The notes under the pieces: generated by a model | The model's database searches: none | Seen by the model: the letters and a program-made list of their open reading frames with translations, nothing else | Told to the model about the DNA's origin: nothing | In this document: positions 46,730 through 56,899 of the stretch, one piece after another | Position numbering within the stretch: position 1 is the stretch's first letter | Layout: every line of letters begins with the position of its first letter | Translations under genes and position numbers: made by a program | Assembly (NCBI RefSeq): GCF_004004555.2 | Contig: NZ_SACP01000006.1 | Location: 1 to 64,000, forward strand | Length of the DNA stretch: 64,000 nucleotides | Reading direction: 5' to 3' | Source: Methylobacterium oryzihabitans | GTDB lineage: Bacteria; Pseudomonadota; Alphaproteobacteria; Rhizobiales; Beijerinckiaceae

Positions 46730-47299
46730 TTACGCCGCCGCGTGCGCTCCGGCGGCGACCGCGGCGACGAGAAGGCCGCAGGCGAGGCTGACCAGGAACG
46801 CGGCCGGGGCCGGCAGCCCCAGGGTGGCGCGGACCGCGACGCCGTGGATGTGGAGCAGGATCACCGCGAAGGCGGCGGCATAGAGCGCCGCGAGGCCCGG
46901 CGTCGCCAGCCCGAGCACCAGCAGGAAGCCCGGCAGCGACAGCACCGCCAGGGCGAGCGCCAGGGTCCAGTTGGTGACGATGACGAACGGCACGTAGGCC
47001 CGCGTCAGGCCGAGGCGCCGGGCGAGGCCGAGCATCGTCACCGGAATCACCAGGAACGCCGCGAGCGTGCCGGCCAGCACCGCCAGGGTGGTGTGATCGG
47101 GGCGCAGCAGCGGCGTGCCGGGCCCCCGCTCCAGGGCCAGCGCGATCACCATCGCCGGGGCGGTGAGCCAGATCGCCCCGAACGAGCGCCAGAACCCGCG
47201 CTCGCTGACGTCGAACAGGCGCAGGGCCTGGGGATGGCGGTTCAGCAGCGCGGCGGCGCCCCGCAGGGAGCGGCCGACTTCCTCGGCGGTGACGAGCAT
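46730..47299 (-). CDS. Multi-pass membrane protein of unknown function
   Basis: A 189-residue inner-membrane protein. About 20-40 residues of soluble lead (EEVGRSLRGAAALLNRHPQALRLFD) precede five or so membrane helices, for example FGAIWLTAPAMVIALALE, TLAVLAGTLAAFLVIPVTML and FLVSLACGLLVAAVAAGA. Yip1-like spacing is possible but no motif settles it. ATG at 47299; 67 bases downstream of dapE. It converges on the SDR gene with 10 bases between stops. Confidence 0.75.
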   Translation of the reverse strand: MLVTAEEVGRSLRGAAALLNRHPQALRLFDVSERGFWRSFGAIWLTAPAMVIALALERGPGTPLLRPDHTTLAVLAGTLAAFLVIPVTMLGLARRLGLTRAYVPFVIVTNWTLALALAVLSLPGFLLVLGLATPGLAALYAAAFAVILLHIHGVAVRATLGLPAPAAFLVSLACGLLVAAVAAGAHAAA

Positions 47300-47366
47300 G
47301 ACGCCTCCGGCGATCGGCGGACCAGCCGCCTTCGTCGGAGGAGATTCAACTTTCGTCGTAGACTGG

Positions 47367-48554
47367 TCAAGCGGGTTTTTGCAGCGCAGCATCGGCCGGA
47401 AAATAGGCGTCGAGCACCCGCCGGTAGATCGCCGCGAGCCGGTCGAGATCGGCCACCGGCACGCATTCGTCGATCTGGTGCATGGTCTGCCCGACGAGGC
47501 CGAACTCGATCACCGGGCAGGCGTCCTTGATGAAGCGCGCATCCGAGGTGCCGCCGGTGGTGGACAGGACCGGGCGCAGGCCGGTCTCGGCCGCGATGGC
47601 GTCGGCGACGCGCTCCACGAAGGCGTCGGGTCGGGTCAGGAACGCGACCGCGTTGGTCGGGCGCAGGGCGAGGTCGTAGCGGGCGCCGTCCGCGGCTCCG
47701 GCGAGGCGCCGGCGCAGCTCGTCGGCGAGCGATGCGAGCGTCCACAGGTCGTTGAAGCGGATATTGAAGGTGCCGCGGGCGCTGGCCGGAATCACGTTGG
47801 TCGACGGGTTGCCGACGTCGAGGGTCGTGAATTCGAGGTTCGAGGCGTCGAAATGCGCGGTGCCCGCGTCGAGGGGCGCGGCGAGCAAGGCGCCGGCGAG
47901 GCGCAGCAGGTGCGGAATCGGGTTGTCGGCCCGGTGGGGATAGGCGACGTGGCCCTGGATGCCGTGGACCGTGAGGTCGCCGGTGAGCGAGCCGCGCCGG
48001 CCGATCTTGATCATCTCGCCGAGGCGGTCGGGGTTGGTCGGCTCGCCGAGCAGGCAATGGTCGAAGCGCTCGCCCCGCGCCAGCGCCCAGTCGAGGAGCT
48101 TCGGGGTGCCGTTGACCGCCGGGCCCTCCTCGTCGCCGGTGATGAGGAAGGCGATCGAACCGCCGAAATCCGGCCCGCGGGCGGCGAGGAAGCCGAGCAC
48201 CGCCGCCAGCAGGCAGGCGATGCCGCCCTTCATGTCGACCGCGCCGCGACCGTAGAGCACGCCGTCCGCCACCGCGCCGTCGAACGGGCCGTGGCGCCAG
48301 GCGCCGGTCTCGCCGGGCGGCACCACGTCGGTATGGCCGGCGAGCAGCAGGCACGGGCCGGCGCGGCCGATCCGGGCGTAGAGGTTCTCGACGTCCGGGG
48401 TGCCCGGCTCGGAGAAGACCGGCCGCTCGACCGAGAACCCCGCCGCGGCGAGGTGGCCGGCGAGGCAGGCGAGCGCGCCGCCCTCGGCCGGGGTCACGGA
48501 GGGGCAGCGGATCAGGTCCCGGGCCAGGGCCAGCGGGGAGGGGAGGGTGGTCAC
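47367..48554 (-). CDS. dapE: Succinyl-diaminopimelate desuccinylase
   Basis: A 395-residue zinc hydrolase of the M20 family that makes LL-diaminopimelate for lysine and peptidoglycan. Metal and catalytic residues lie in [28 protein letters not shown] and [14 protein letters not shown]. The dimerisation domain starts near [20 protein letters not shown]. The last histidine motif is [14 protein letters not shown] start at 48554. It shares its pathway with lysC at 5.5 kb. Confidence 0.95.
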   Translation of the reverse strand: MTTLPSPLALARDLIRCPSVTPAEGGALACLAGHLAAAGFSVERPVFSEPGTPDVENLYARIGRAGPCLLLAGHTDVVPPGETGAWRHGPFDGAVADGVLYGRGAVDMKGGIACLLAAVLGFLAARGPDFGGSIAFLITGDEEGPAVNGTPKLLDWALARGERFDHCLLGEPTNPDRLGEMIKIGRRGSLTGDLTVHGIQGHVAYPHRADNPIPHLLRLAGALLAAPLDAGTAHFDASNLEFTTLDVGNPSTNVIPASARGTFNIRFNDLWTLASLADELRRRLAGAADGARYDLALRPTNAVAFLTRPDAFVERVADAIAAETGLRPVLSTTGGTSDARFIKDACPVIEFGLVGQTMHQIDECVPVADLDRLAAIYRRVLDAYFPADAALQKPA

Positions 48555-48658
48555 GGGGCTCGTCTCGTCGCGGTCGGTCGCCCCACCGGTAGCGAAGCGG
48601 GGCGGGGTTGCAAGCCGATGCTCTTCCTCCGCCCGCCGGCCTCGCGTATCCGGAGGCG

Positions 48659-49444
48659 ATGAGCAGTCTCAGCCCCGACGAGATCGAGCGCTACGCCCGC
48701 CACATCGTGCTGCGGGAGGTCGGCGGCCCGGGTCAGGTCCGGCTCAAGGCGGCGCGGGTGCTGGTGATCGGGGCCGGCGGCCTCGGGGCGCCGCTGATCC
48801 AGTACCTCGCGGCGGCGGGGATCGGCACGGTCGGGATCGTCGACGACGACACCGTGTCGCTGTCGAACCTCCAGCGGCAGGTGATCCACGGCACGCCCGA
48901 TCTCGGCCGGCCGAAGGTCGAGAGCGCGGCCGAGGCGGTGGCGCGGCTCAACCCGCACGTCCGGGTCGAGGCGCACCCGCTGCGGCTCGACGCCGGCAAC
49001 GCCGAGGCGCTGGTCGCCGGTTACGACCTCGTCGCCGACGGCTCCGACAACTTCTCCACCCGCTACGCGGTGTCGGATGCCTGCTACCGGGCCGGGCGGC
49101 CGCTGGTGACGGCGGCGCTCGGCCAGTTCGACGGCTCGCTCACCACGATCCGCGCCCACGAGACCGGCGCCGACGGGCGGCCGAACCCGACCTATCGCTG
49201 CCTGTTTCCGAACCCGCCCCCGGCCGGCTCGGTCCCGACCTGCGCCGAGGCCGGGGTGCTCGGGGCGCTGGCCGGCCTGATGGGCTCGCTGATGGCGCTG
49301 GAGGTGATCCGCGCCCTGACCGGCTTCGGCGACAGCCTCGTCGGCCGGCTGCTGATGGTCGACGCCCGCTCGCTGCGCTTCGAGACCCTGCGCTACGGCT
49401 GGGACCCGGACAACCCGCTGAGCGGGCGCGGGGCGGGAGGCTAA
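48659..49444 (+). CDS. MoeB/ThiF-family adenylyltransferase
   Basis: A 261-residue E1-like enzyme that adenylates the carboxy terminus of a ubiquitin-like sulphur carrier (MoaD or ThiS type). The nucleotide loop is [47 protein letters not shown] and the region [24 protein letters not shown] follow. No sulphur-carrier gene or rhodanese domain is attached, so the pathway (molybdopterin or thiamine) is not decided. ATG at 48659. Its stop overlaps the convergent thioesterase stop by 3 bases. Confidence 0.9.
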   Translation: MSSLSPDEIERYARHIVLREVGGPGQVRLKAARVLVIGAGGLGAPLIQYLAAAGIGTVGIVDDDTVSLSNLQRQVIHGTPDLGRPKVESAAEAVARLNPHVRVEAHPLRLDAGNAEALVAGYDLVADGSDNFSTRYAVSDACYRAGRPLVTAALGQFDGSLTTIRAHETGADGRPNPTYRCLFPNPPPAGSVPTCAEAGVLGALAGLMGSLMALEVIRALTGFGDSLVGRLLMVDARSLRFETLRYGWDPDNPLSGRGAGG

Positions 49445-49893
49445 TCCCCGATCCCGTCGCGCCCCTGCACCGTCATCAGCGTCGCGGTGAGCAGGGCGAC
49501 CAGCCGCTCGGCGCCGTCGCGCTCGGAAAACACCTCGGCCTGGGCCAGGGTGAGGGTGCGGCCGGCCTTCACCACCCGGCCGCGGGCGACGAGGCGGTCG
49601 CCGGCGGCGGGGGCCACGAGGTTGATCTTGAACTCGGTGGTCAGCACGCCGGCGCCCGGCGGCATCAGGCTCAGCGCGGCGTAGCCGGCGGCGCTGTCGG
49701 CGATGGCGCTCACCGCGCCGGCATGGACGAAGCCGTGCTGCTGCGAGACCGCGGGGCCCGGCGCGAGGGCGATCTCCACCGACCCCGGCGCCACCGTGCC
49801 GAGGGTCGCCCCGAGCGTCCGCATCAGCCCCTGCCTAGCGAAGCTCGCCCGGACGCGCTCTTCTCCCGCCGGAAACCCGTTTTCGTCGCCCAC
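49441..49893 (-). CDS. PaaI-type hotdog thioesterase
   Basis: A 150-residue hotdog-fold thioesterase. The signature HGFVHAGAVSAIADSAAGYAAL supplies the active region, followed by TTEFKINLVAPAAGDRLVARGRVVKAGRTL. Such enzymes cleave acyl-CoA, often phenylacetyl- or hydroxyphenylacetyl-CoA. GTG at 49893 with GGGGAG upstream. Substrate unknown. Confidence 0.88.
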   Translation of the reverse strand: MGDENGFPAGEERVRASFARQGLMRTLGATLGTVAPGSVEIALAPGPAVSQQHGFVHAGAVSAIADSAAGYAALSLMPPGAGVLTTEFKINLVAPAAGDRLVARGRVVKAGRTLTLAQAEVFSERDGAERLVALLTATLMTVQGRDGIGD

Positions 49894-49965
49894 GTCGTTC
49901 TCCCCGGCCGGCTGCGCGGGCGCGACTGTAGGGGCCGGCGCGGCGGCCGGGAAGCCGAACGACGA

Positions 49966-49989
49966 AAGCCCCGGATCGCTCCGGGGCTT
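49966..49989 (-). terminator. Terminator hairpin downstream of the porin gene
   Basis: A perfect 10-base stem, AAGCCCCGGA and complement, with a 4-base loop (49966-49975 and 49980-49989). On the minus strand a short T-rich sequence follows. It lies 39 bases after the porin stop. Confidence 0.65.
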
Positions 49990-50027
49990 CGCGTCGGTCG
50001 CGGGATCGGGCGTAAAGCCCGGCCCGG

Positions 50028-51008
50028 TTACTTGAAGAAGTTGAACAGGCCGCCCGGCTCGGCGTAGACGCCCGGATTGGCGGTCGAGGCCTGCCAGCGG
50101 ATCGAGCCGATGAAGGCGTCGCCGCACCAGCGCGAGGTGCCGCCGTTGATGTTGCCGCGGAAGTCGCCGGTGAGGGCGAAGCACTGCGATGGCGTCAGGT
50201 CGGTGGTGTGGAAGCGGAAATCGACCAGCAGGTTCTTGTACGACCAGGACACGCCGACGTTGCCGTAGTTGTAGCTCGGCAGGTTGAAGCTGGCGAAGCG
50301 GTTGATGTCGGCGTTGAAGCCGGTCGCCGAGGTCTTGGCCGCGCCGAGGAAGTAGTGGCCGCCCTCGCCCGAGAACGAGAAGCCGCCGGCATAAGCCTCC
50401 GGCAGGAACGAGAACCACGAGGCCGGCAGGGTGTAGGCGATGGTGCCCGAGGTGTAGGTGCCGTTCGTGTGCTGGCCGAGGTAGTTCGGCGCGAAGAACA
50501 CGTTGGCGCCGATCGCCAGTTCCGGCGTCGCCTGGAACAGCGCCTTGCCGGCGTATTCGATGAAGTCGGTGTTGGCGGTGGTCAGCGGGGCGCCGGCCGC
50601 GTTGAACAGGCGCTGCTCGTTGGGGTAGAAGTAGTAGATCACGCCGAGGTCGAACGACAGCTTGTCGAAGGTCGGCCGGATACCGGCGACGAGGTCGAAC
50701 TCGAAGTCGGGTCGCGTCGGCAGGCGGGTCTGCCAGGTGTAGAATCCGGCATAGGCGAAGTTGTTGAAGAACTGCGCCTCGAAGAAGGTCTGGTAGCTGC
50801 CCTGCAGGTTCGACTGCGACACGCCGCGGAAGTTGTAGTCCGTGGCGTATTGCGAGTACCACGAGAAGCCGATGATCGGATCCGGCGCCTTCGCCTCGGC
50901 CGGCATCACCTTGGGGGCCGTCGAGAGGTCTGCCGCCAGAACCGGACCGAAGCTCAGGGTGGCGGCCACCGCCGCGACTGCACCCTTCAGGAAAAACCGC
51001 TGACTCAT
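50028..51008 (-). CDS. Outer-membrane beta-barrel protein (TorF/TIGR02001-type)
   Basis: A 326-residue secreted barrel. The signal peptide covers about 1-25 (GAVAAVAATLSFGPVLA). The mature chain begins with IGFSWYSQYATDYNFRGVSQS, a hallmark of this family, and is made of alternating short beta strands (YAGFYTWQ, FDLGVIYYFYP, FSFSGEGGHYFLGAAKT) ending in Phe-Phe-Lys. The family is known in proteobacteria, with unclear substrate. It lies 286 bases downstream of amtB on the same strand, separated by a strong terminator. Confidence 0.85.
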   Translation of the reverse strand: MSQRFFLKGAVAAVAATLSFGPVLAADLSTAPKVMPAEAKAPDPIIGFSWYSQYATDYNFRGVSQSNLQGSYQTFFEAQFFNNFAYAGFYTWQTRLPTRPDFEFDLVAGIRPTFDKLSFDLGVIYYFYPNEQRLFNAAGAPLTTANTDFIEYAGKALFQATPELAIGANVFFAPNYLGQHTNGTYTSGTIAYTLPASWFSFLPEAYAGGFSFSGEGGHYFLGAAKTSATGFNADINRFASFNLPSYNYGNVGVSWSYKNLLVDFRFHTTDLTPSQCFALTGDFRGNINGGTSRWCGDAFIGSIRWQASTANPGVYAEPGGLFNFFK

Positions 51009-51056
51009 CTTGGAAGGCCCCATCTTGCTTTCCGGCCAAGGTGGCGAAATCCGCCG

Positions 51057-51082
51057 TTTCGAGCAAAACTAACTTTCGAGCA
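51057..51082. promoter_or_regulatory. Direct repeat upstream of the porin gene
   Basis: TTTCGAGCA occurs at 51057-51065 and 51074-51082, 17 bases apart, in an AT-richer island between the amtB terminator and the porin ATG. The spacing of nearly two helical turns suits a dimeric regulator. Confidence 0.35.
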
Positions 51083-51236
51083 TTTGCCCATTTGATAGGC
51101 ATTTTCGCCCCGTCCGTGTTCGCACCGCAAAAACGTTGCAGTGTTGCCACAGTTTTCGCGGGGTCCCGGCGGGACCTTCGGGCGTGAGAGTGCCGTCCCG
51201 GGAGGCGCCGGGGCTCCGCCTGCCGAATCGGGCAAC

Positions 51237-51269
51237 AAAAAGGGCCCCGGTGCCGTAGCACCGGAGCCC
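51237..51269 (-). terminator. Intrinsic terminator of glnK-amtB
   Basis: On the minus strand GGGCTCCGGTGC and GCACCGGGGCCC pair over 12 bases with one G-U and a TACG tetraloop, followed by TTTTTG. It lies 25 bases after the amtB stop. Confidence 0.9.
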
Positions 51270-51294
51270 GCTGACGCTGGGGGAGAGGCGTCGA

Positions 51295-52800
51295 TCAGTA
51301 GTTGTAGGCGCGCTCGCCGTGATCGGCGACGTCGAGGCCTTCGCGCTCCTCGTCGGCGGTCACCCGCAGGCCGATCAGCACGTCGACCAGCTTGAACAGG
51401 ATCGCCGAGCCGATGCCGGACCACAGGACCGTGAAGCCGACCGCCTTGGCCTGGGCCAGGAAGGCCGGGCCGAACTCGTAGGCGGCGGCGACGAGCTCGC
51501 CGGGCTTCGTCGCGTAGTCGGGGACGCCGACGCCGCCGAGAGCCGGGTTGACCAGGATGCCGGTGGCCAGCGCCCCGATGATGCCGCCGACGCAGTGCAC
51601 GCCGAACACGTCGAGGGAGTCGTCGTACCCGATGGCGTTCTTGACCGTGGAGCACATCACGAAGCAGACCGCGCCGGCGACGAGGCCGAGGACGATCGAG
51701 CCCATCGGGCCGGCGAAGCCGCAGGCCGGGGTGACGGCGACGAGGCCGGCGACCGCGCCCGACAGCATGCCGAGCAGCGACGGCTTGCCCTTGGCGGCCC
51801 ATTCCACGAACAGCCAGGACACGGCCGCCGCGGCGGTGGCCACGAAGGTGTTGAGCATGGCGAGCGCCGCCGAGCCGTTGGCCTCGAGGTTCGAGCCGGC
51901 GTTGAAGCCGAACCAGCCTACCCACAGCAGCGAGGCGCCGATCATCGTCATGGTCAGCGAGTGCGGGGCGAGCAGGTCGCGGCCGTAGCCGATGCGCTTG
52001 CCGATCAGCAGGCAGCCGACGATGCCGGCGATGCCCGCGTTGATGTGCACCACGGTGCCGCCGGCGAAGTCGAGGGCGCCCCACTTGAACAGCAGGCCGG
52101 CATCGGCGTTGACGGCGTCCAGCGCGTCCTGGGCCGCCTTCTTGGAGGCCTCGTCGGTCGCCGCGGCGAGCGCCTTGGCGGCGTTGCCGACCGCATCGGG
52201 ACCGCCCCAGTACCAGACCATGTGCGCCATCGGGAAGTAGATGAAGGTCAGCCACAGCACGCTGAACAGCAGCAGGGCCGAGAACTTCATCCGCTCGGCG
52301 AAGGCGCCGACGATGAGTGCCGGGGTGATCATCGCGAACGTCATCTGGAAGCACAGATAGACGTATTCGGGGATGACGACGCCGTTGGAGAAGGTGGCGA
52401 CCGTGGAGTTGGCGTCGACGCCCTTCAGGAACGCCTTCGAGAACCCGCCGACGAAGTCGTTGATGCCGCCGCCGTTGGTGAAGGAGAGGCTGTAGCCGTA
52501 GAACACCCAGAGCAGGGCGGCGACGCTGACGATGGCGAAGACCTGGGTCAGCAGCGACAGCATGTTCTTGGTGCGCACCAGCCCGCCGTAGAACAGGGCG
52601 AGGCCGGGCACCGACATCATCAGCACGAGCGCCGTCGAGATCAGCATCCAGGCGGTGTCGCCCTTGTTGGGCACCGGCGCCGCCGCCGCGGCGGCGGCCG
52701 GTGCCTCCACGGTCGGCGTCTGCGCCAGGGACGGCTCGACCAGGGCCAGCGCCAGGACGGCGCCTCCCAGTCCGGCAGCCAGGAGGTGACGAAGCTTCAT
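51295..52800 (-). CDS. amtB: Ammonium transporter AmtB
   Basis: A 501-residue channel with a signal peptide (about 1-26) and eleven membrane helices. The family sites are present: the twin histidines in GGTVVHINAGIAG and DVFGVHCVGGIIGA, and GGLVRTKNMLS, FQMTFAMITPALIVGAFAER and GWFGFNAGSN. The cytosolic tail ends TADEEREGLDVADHGERAYNY. Ammonium uptake is gated by unmodified GlnK, encoded directly upstream. ATG at 52800. Confidence 0.96.
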   Translation of the reverse strand: MKLRHLLAAGLGGAVLALALVEPSLAQTPTVEAPAAAAAAAPVPNKGDTAWMLISTALVLMMSVPGLALFYGGLVRTKNMLSLLTQVFAIVSVAALLWVFYGYSLSFTNGGGINDFVGGFSKAFLKGVDANSTVATFSNGVVIPEYVYLCFQMTFAMITPALIVGAFAERMKFSALLLFSVLWLTFIYFPMAHMVWYWGGPDAVGNAAKALAAATDEASKKAAQDALDAVNADAGLLFKWGALDFAGGTVVHINAGIAGIVGCLLIGKRIGYGRDLLAPHSLTMTMIGASLLWVGWFGFNAGSNLEANGSAALAMLNTFVATAAAAVSWLFVEWAAKGKPSLLGMLSGAVAGLVAVTPACGFAGPMGSIVLGLVAGAVCFVMCSTVKNAIGYDDSLDVFGVHCVGGIIGALATGILVNPALGGVGVPDYATKPGELVAAAYEFGPAFLAQAKAVGFTVLWSGIGSAILFKLVDVLIGLRVTADEEREGLDVADHGERAYNY

Positions 52801-52868
52801 GGGAACGGAACTCCCGAGAGGGTCTTGACGGGGGTTGGGGAGCGCGCCGGGATCACCGGCGCCGCGGA

Positions 52869-53327
<459 letters not shown>

Positions 53328-53466
53328 GGGCCCGTTCCGAAGGAGATCGATGGCCTGCCCGGTTCCTGGGCCGTTTGCGGAGAAAGACGCCGTCCGGGCA
53401 GGCAAAATCGGTCAGAAATTCATCATTTGAATAACGAGTGGGCAGATTGGCGGCACGGACGGGAGT

Positions 53467-54342
53467 TCACGGCTCCGGCGGGGCCTCGCGCCGCTCGCGG
53501 ATCATGCCCTCCTGTGTCACGGAAGCCACGAGGGTGCCGTCGCGGGTGAAGATCAGCCCGCGCGAGAAGCCGCGGGCGCCCGAGGCGCTCGGGCTGTCCT
53601 GCGCGTAGAGCAGCCACTCGTCGGCGCGGAACGGGCGGTGGAACCACAGGGCGTGGTCGAGGCTCGCCGGCTGGATCGCGCTCTCGAACACCGTGCGGCC
53701 GTGGGCGATGAGCGAGGTGTCGAGCAGCGTCATGTCGGAGGCGTAGGCGAGGATGCTCTGGTGCACCGCCGGGTCGTCGGGCAGCGGCGCGGTCGCCCGG
53801 ATCCAGACGTGGAAGCGCGGGTCGCGCTTCTCCGGCGAGGCGTAGCGCTCGATCTCGACCGGGCGCAGCTCGATCGGCCGCTCGCGCTCGAAATACGCCC
53901 GCACCGGGTCGGGCATCCGCGCCATCATCGTCGCCTTCAGGGCGGTCTCGCCCTCCAGCTCCTCGGGCGTCGGCACCGCCGGCATCGGCATCTGGTGGGC
54001 GAGGCCGGGCTCCTCGAGGTGGAACGAGGCCGACATCGAGAAGATCGCCCGGCCGTGCTGGATCGCGACGACGCGGCGGGTGGTGAAGCTGCGGCCGTCG
54101 CGGATGCGGTCGACCTCGTAGACGATCGGCACCTTCGGGTCGCCGCCGAGCAGGAAGTAGCCGTGCAGCGAGTGCGGCCGGCGCTCCGGCGCGACCGTGC
54201 GGGTGGCGGCGACGAGGGCCTGCCCGATGACCTGGCCGCCGAACACCCGCTGCCAGCGGTCCTTCGGCGAGCGGCCGCGGAACAGGTTCTGCTCCAGCTG
54301 CTCCAGATCGAGGATGGCGAGAAGTTCGTCGACCGCCTTCAC
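53467..54342 (-). CDS. tesB: Acyl-CoA thioesterase II
   Basis: A 291-residue double-hotdog thioesterase that hydrolyses medium- and long-chain acyl-CoA. The opening VDELLAILDLEQLEQNLFRG, the RVFGGQVIGQALVAA motif, SLHGYFLLGGDP and the carboxy-terminal YASDMTLLDTSLIAHG with its active Asp are all family marks. The GTG at 54342 follows GGGAGA. It diverges from the monooxygenase gene at 54486. Confidence 0.93.
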   Translation of the reverse strand: MKAVDELLAILDLEQLEQNLFRGRSPKDRWQRVFGGQVIGQALVAATRTVAPERRPHSLHGYFLLGGDPKVPIVYEVDRIRDGRSFTTRRVVAIQHGRAIFSMSASFHLEEPGLAHQMPMPAVPTPEELEGETALKATMMARMPDPVRAYFERERPIELRPVEIERYASPEKRDPRFHVWIRATAPLPDDPAVHQSILAYASDMTLLDTSLIAHGRTVFESAIQPASLDHALWFHRPFRADEWLLYAQDSPSASGARGFSRGLIFTRDGTLVASVTQEGMIRERREAPPEP

Positions 54343-54485
54343 TGCGTGGTCTCCCGTGTGCGCCGCACCGTACCCTGCGCCGATCTGGAGCGGGGGGCCG
54401 CGATGCGTCAAGCCGACGGCCCGGACGGCGCGGCGCCGTGCTATGCCGACGGCACCGCAAGGTGCGGCACGGAACCGGAGGGAAC

Positions 54486-55733
54486 ATGGTGGGGCGGACT
54501 CGGCCGGCGCGGGAGATCATCGTGGCGGGCGGCGGCCTGCCCGGGCTGTCCCTCGCGCTGGCCCTGCGGCAGGCGCTCGGCGAGGCGGTCGGGCTCACGG
54601 TCTGCGACCCCGCCTTCGCCCGCAGCGGGCCGGGGCCGAACCGCGCCTACGCGGTGGCGGCCGGCGCCCGGCGGATGCTGGGACGCCTCGGCGTGTGGGA
54701 GACGGTGGCGCCCCGCGCCCAGGTCATCCGCGAGATGGTCATCACCGACAGCCGCGTCGCCGACCCGGTGCGGCCGGTCTTCCTCACCTTCGGCGGCGAG
54801 GTCGAGGCGGGCGAGCCCTTCGCCCACATGATCGAGGGGCCGGGCCTGCTCGACGCCCTGCGCCACGCCTGCGCGGCGGCCGGTGTCGCCCTCGAACCGG
54901 TCCCGGTCTCGTCCGCGCGGGCGGATGCCGCCGGCATCACCGCGACGCTCGCCGACGGGCGGGCCCTGCGCGCCGCCCTCGTGGTCGCGGCGGACGGCGC
55001 CCGCTCGCGCCTGCGCGAGGCGGCCGGCATCGGCTGGGTCGGCTGGTCCTATCCGCAATCGGGCGTCGTCGCGACGGTGGCGCACGAGCGCGACCACGAG
55101 GGCAGGGCCTACGAGCACTTCCTGCCGTCGGGCCCGTTCGCGACCCTGCCGCTCGTCCCCGGCGGGTCGCTCGGCCACCGCTCGTCGATCGTCTGGACCG
55201 AGCGGCGGGCCGACCTGCCCGCACTCCTCGGTGGCGGCCCCGACGAGGTGCTGCGCGAGGTCGAGCGGCGCTTCGGCCCGGTGCTCGGGCGGCTCGCCCT
55301 CGAGGACGCGCCCCACGCCCATCCGCTCGCCTTCGGCATCGCCCGCCGCTTCGGCGCGCCGCGGCTGCTGCTGCTCGGCGACGCCGCCCACGTCGTCCAC
55401 CCGATCGCCGGCCAGGGCCTCAATCTCGGCCTGCGCAGCGCCGCCGCGCTCGCCGAGATCCTCGCCGACGCCCTGCGCCTCGGTCTCGATCCGGGCAGCC
55501 CGGACGTGCGCGAGGATTACGAGCGCGCCCGCCGCTTCGACGCCCTGGCGATGGGCGCGGCGACCGACGGGCTCAACCGCCTTTTCTCCACCGACGCCCT
55601 GCCGGTGCGCCTCGCCCGCGACGTCGGCCTCGGCCTCGTCGACCGCCTGCCCGGCCTCAAGCGCCTGTTCGTGCGCGAGGCCGCCGGCCTGCGCGGCACC
55701 CCGCCGCGGCTGATGCGCGGCGAGGCGTTGTAG
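54486..55733 (+). CDS. UbiH/UbiF/COQ6-family FAD-dependent monooxygenase
   Basis: A 415-residue flavin hydroxylase. The FAD motif IIVAGGGLPGLSLALALRQA is slightly unusual in its GGGLPG loop. VVAADGARSRLREAAGI and the LLLGDAAHVVHPIAGQGLNLGLRS segment identify the ubiquinone-hydroxylase family. Several paralogues (UbiH, UbiI, UbiF, UbiM) hydroxylate different ring positions; the exact position is not clear. The ubiG gene at 4.6 kb is in the same pathway. Confidence 0.88.
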   Translation: MVGRTRPAREIIVAGGGLPGLSLALALRQALGEAVGLTVCDPAFARSGPGPNRAYAVAAGARRMLGRLGVWETVAPRAQVIREMVITDSRVADPVRPVFLTFGGEVEAGEPFAHMIEGPGLLDALRHACAAAGVALEPVPVSSARADAAGITATLADGRALRAALVVAADGARSRLREAAGIGWVGWSYPQSGVVATVAHERDHEGRAYEHFLPSGPFATLPLVPGGSLGHRSSIVWTERRADLPALLGGGPDEVLREVERRFGPVLGRLALEDAPHAHPLAFGIARRFGAPRLLLLGDAAHVVHPIAGQGLNLGLRSAAALAEILADALRLGLDPGSPDVREDYERARRFDALAMGAATDGLNRLFSTDALPVRLARDVGLGLVDRLPGLKRLFVREAAGLRGTPPRLMRGEAL

Positions 55734-55742
55734 TCGCCGCGC

Positions 55743-56732
55743 TCAGGCCGCGTGCCGGTCGGCGCTCGCGCCGAAATGCCCGACGTAGCGCGGCGCGATC
55801 GCCTCGACCGGCAGCACCACGAACACGTCGGTGGTGCCGAACTGCCGGTCCACCACCGCGCCGTCGCCGAAGGTGGCGCCGACGCGCAGGTAGCCCTTGA
55901 TCAGCGGCGGCAGCGACTGGAGCGCCATGCGCGGGTCGATCGCCCCGCGGTCGAGGCGGTCCATCGCGACGTGGCGCTCCGGCAGGGCGCGGGCGCGCCA
56001 CGCCTCGGGGGCGCGGGCGTAGTGATGCAGGAAGCTCAGCGGCAGGGCGAGCCGGTCGGGGTCCGTTCCTTCCAGGCTGGCGCAGCCGAACATCGCGTCG
56101 ATGCGATGGTGCAGCACGTAGGTCCAGATGCCGTGCCACAGGAGCTCGACCGTGCGCTTGGTGCGGTAGGGCTTGAGCACGCAGGAGCGGCCGAGTTCCA
56201 GCACGCGCTTGCCGCGGTTGGCCGCCAGCACCGGGGCGATGTCGTACTCGCCGGCGCTGTAGAAGCCGAAATTCCGGTCGGCCTGGTCCTGGCGCAGGAG
56301 CCGGTAGGTGCCGACGATCATCGGCCGCGGCTTGCGGAACGGCTTGGCGAAGGGTTGGGCGAAGGGCTTGGCCTCGGTCGCCGCGTGGTCGATGACCAGC
56401 AGGTGGTCGCAGACCGCGTCGTACTCGTCGACGTCCCGGCGCTTGAGCATCGCGAGGCCGGTCGGGACCGCGGCCATCTCCTCGTAGAACACCCGGTAGC
56501 GCAGGCGCTGGGCCCGCTTGACCTCCCGGGGCCGGGTGGCGAGGCGCACCTCGAGCGAGCCGATGCGGCCGAGCACCGGGTCGAGCCCGAGCAGGTCCGG
56601 GCGCTTGAGCCGCGGAAACAGCCGCGCCGGCGCGGCCGGCGGACGCAGCAGGATGCCCTCGCCGGATCCCGGCCGCGGAAACAGGCGCGAGAACGGCGCG
56701 TGCGCGTCGCCGGGGGTGAGGAACGGAACCAT
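55743..56732 (-). CDS. olsB: Ornithine-acyl carrier N-acyltransferase OlsB-type protein
   Basis: A 329-residue GNAT-like acyltransferase of the OlsB/hemolysin family, which adds a 3-hydroxyacyl chain to the amino group of ornithine in ornithine-lipid synthesis. Landmarks are QRLRYRVFYEEM, DEYDAVCDHLLVID, VGTYRLLRQDQAD, FYSAGEYDIAP, LELGRSCVLKPYRTKRTVELLW and the LPPLIKGYLRVGA end. Tandem KPFAQPFAKPFRKPRP repeats lie near 122-137. No olsA acyltransferase is in the window. ATG at 56732. Confidence 0.82.
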   Translation of the reverse strand: MVPFLTPGDAHAPFSRLFPRPGSGEGILLRPPAAPARLFPRLKRPDLLGLDPVLGRIGSLEVRLATRPREVKRAQRLRYRVFYEEMAAVPTGLAMLKRRDVDEYDAVCDHLLVIDHAATEAKPFAQPFAKPFRKPRPMIVGTYRLLRQDQADRNFGFYSAGEYDIAPVLAANRGKRVLELGRSCVLKPYRTKRTVELLWHGIWTYVLHHRIDAMFGCASLEGTDPDRLALPLSFLHHYARAPEAWRARALPERHVAMDRLDRGAIDPRMALQSLPPLIKGYLRVGATFGDGAVVDRQFGTTDVFVVLPVEAIAPRYVGHFGASADRHAA

Positions 56733-56899
56733 GGTCTGGCATCCCGGGCGGCGTCGAGGGGTGCGGCCGTGAGGACAGGCCCGCCGCGATCACGGCGACA
56801 GAACCACGCGGGCGGGCACGGTTTTGTGACACTCCGCGCCGGGGCACCGGCGCGGGTCGTTCGGCGTCCGGTGGATCGCTTCCGGCGATCCCCGGAGGA

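Noticed and set aside
51130..51160. Sigma-54 site for the porin (TGGCAACACTGCAA on the minus strand)
   Set aside because: The GG-to-GC spacing is three bases too short for RpoN.
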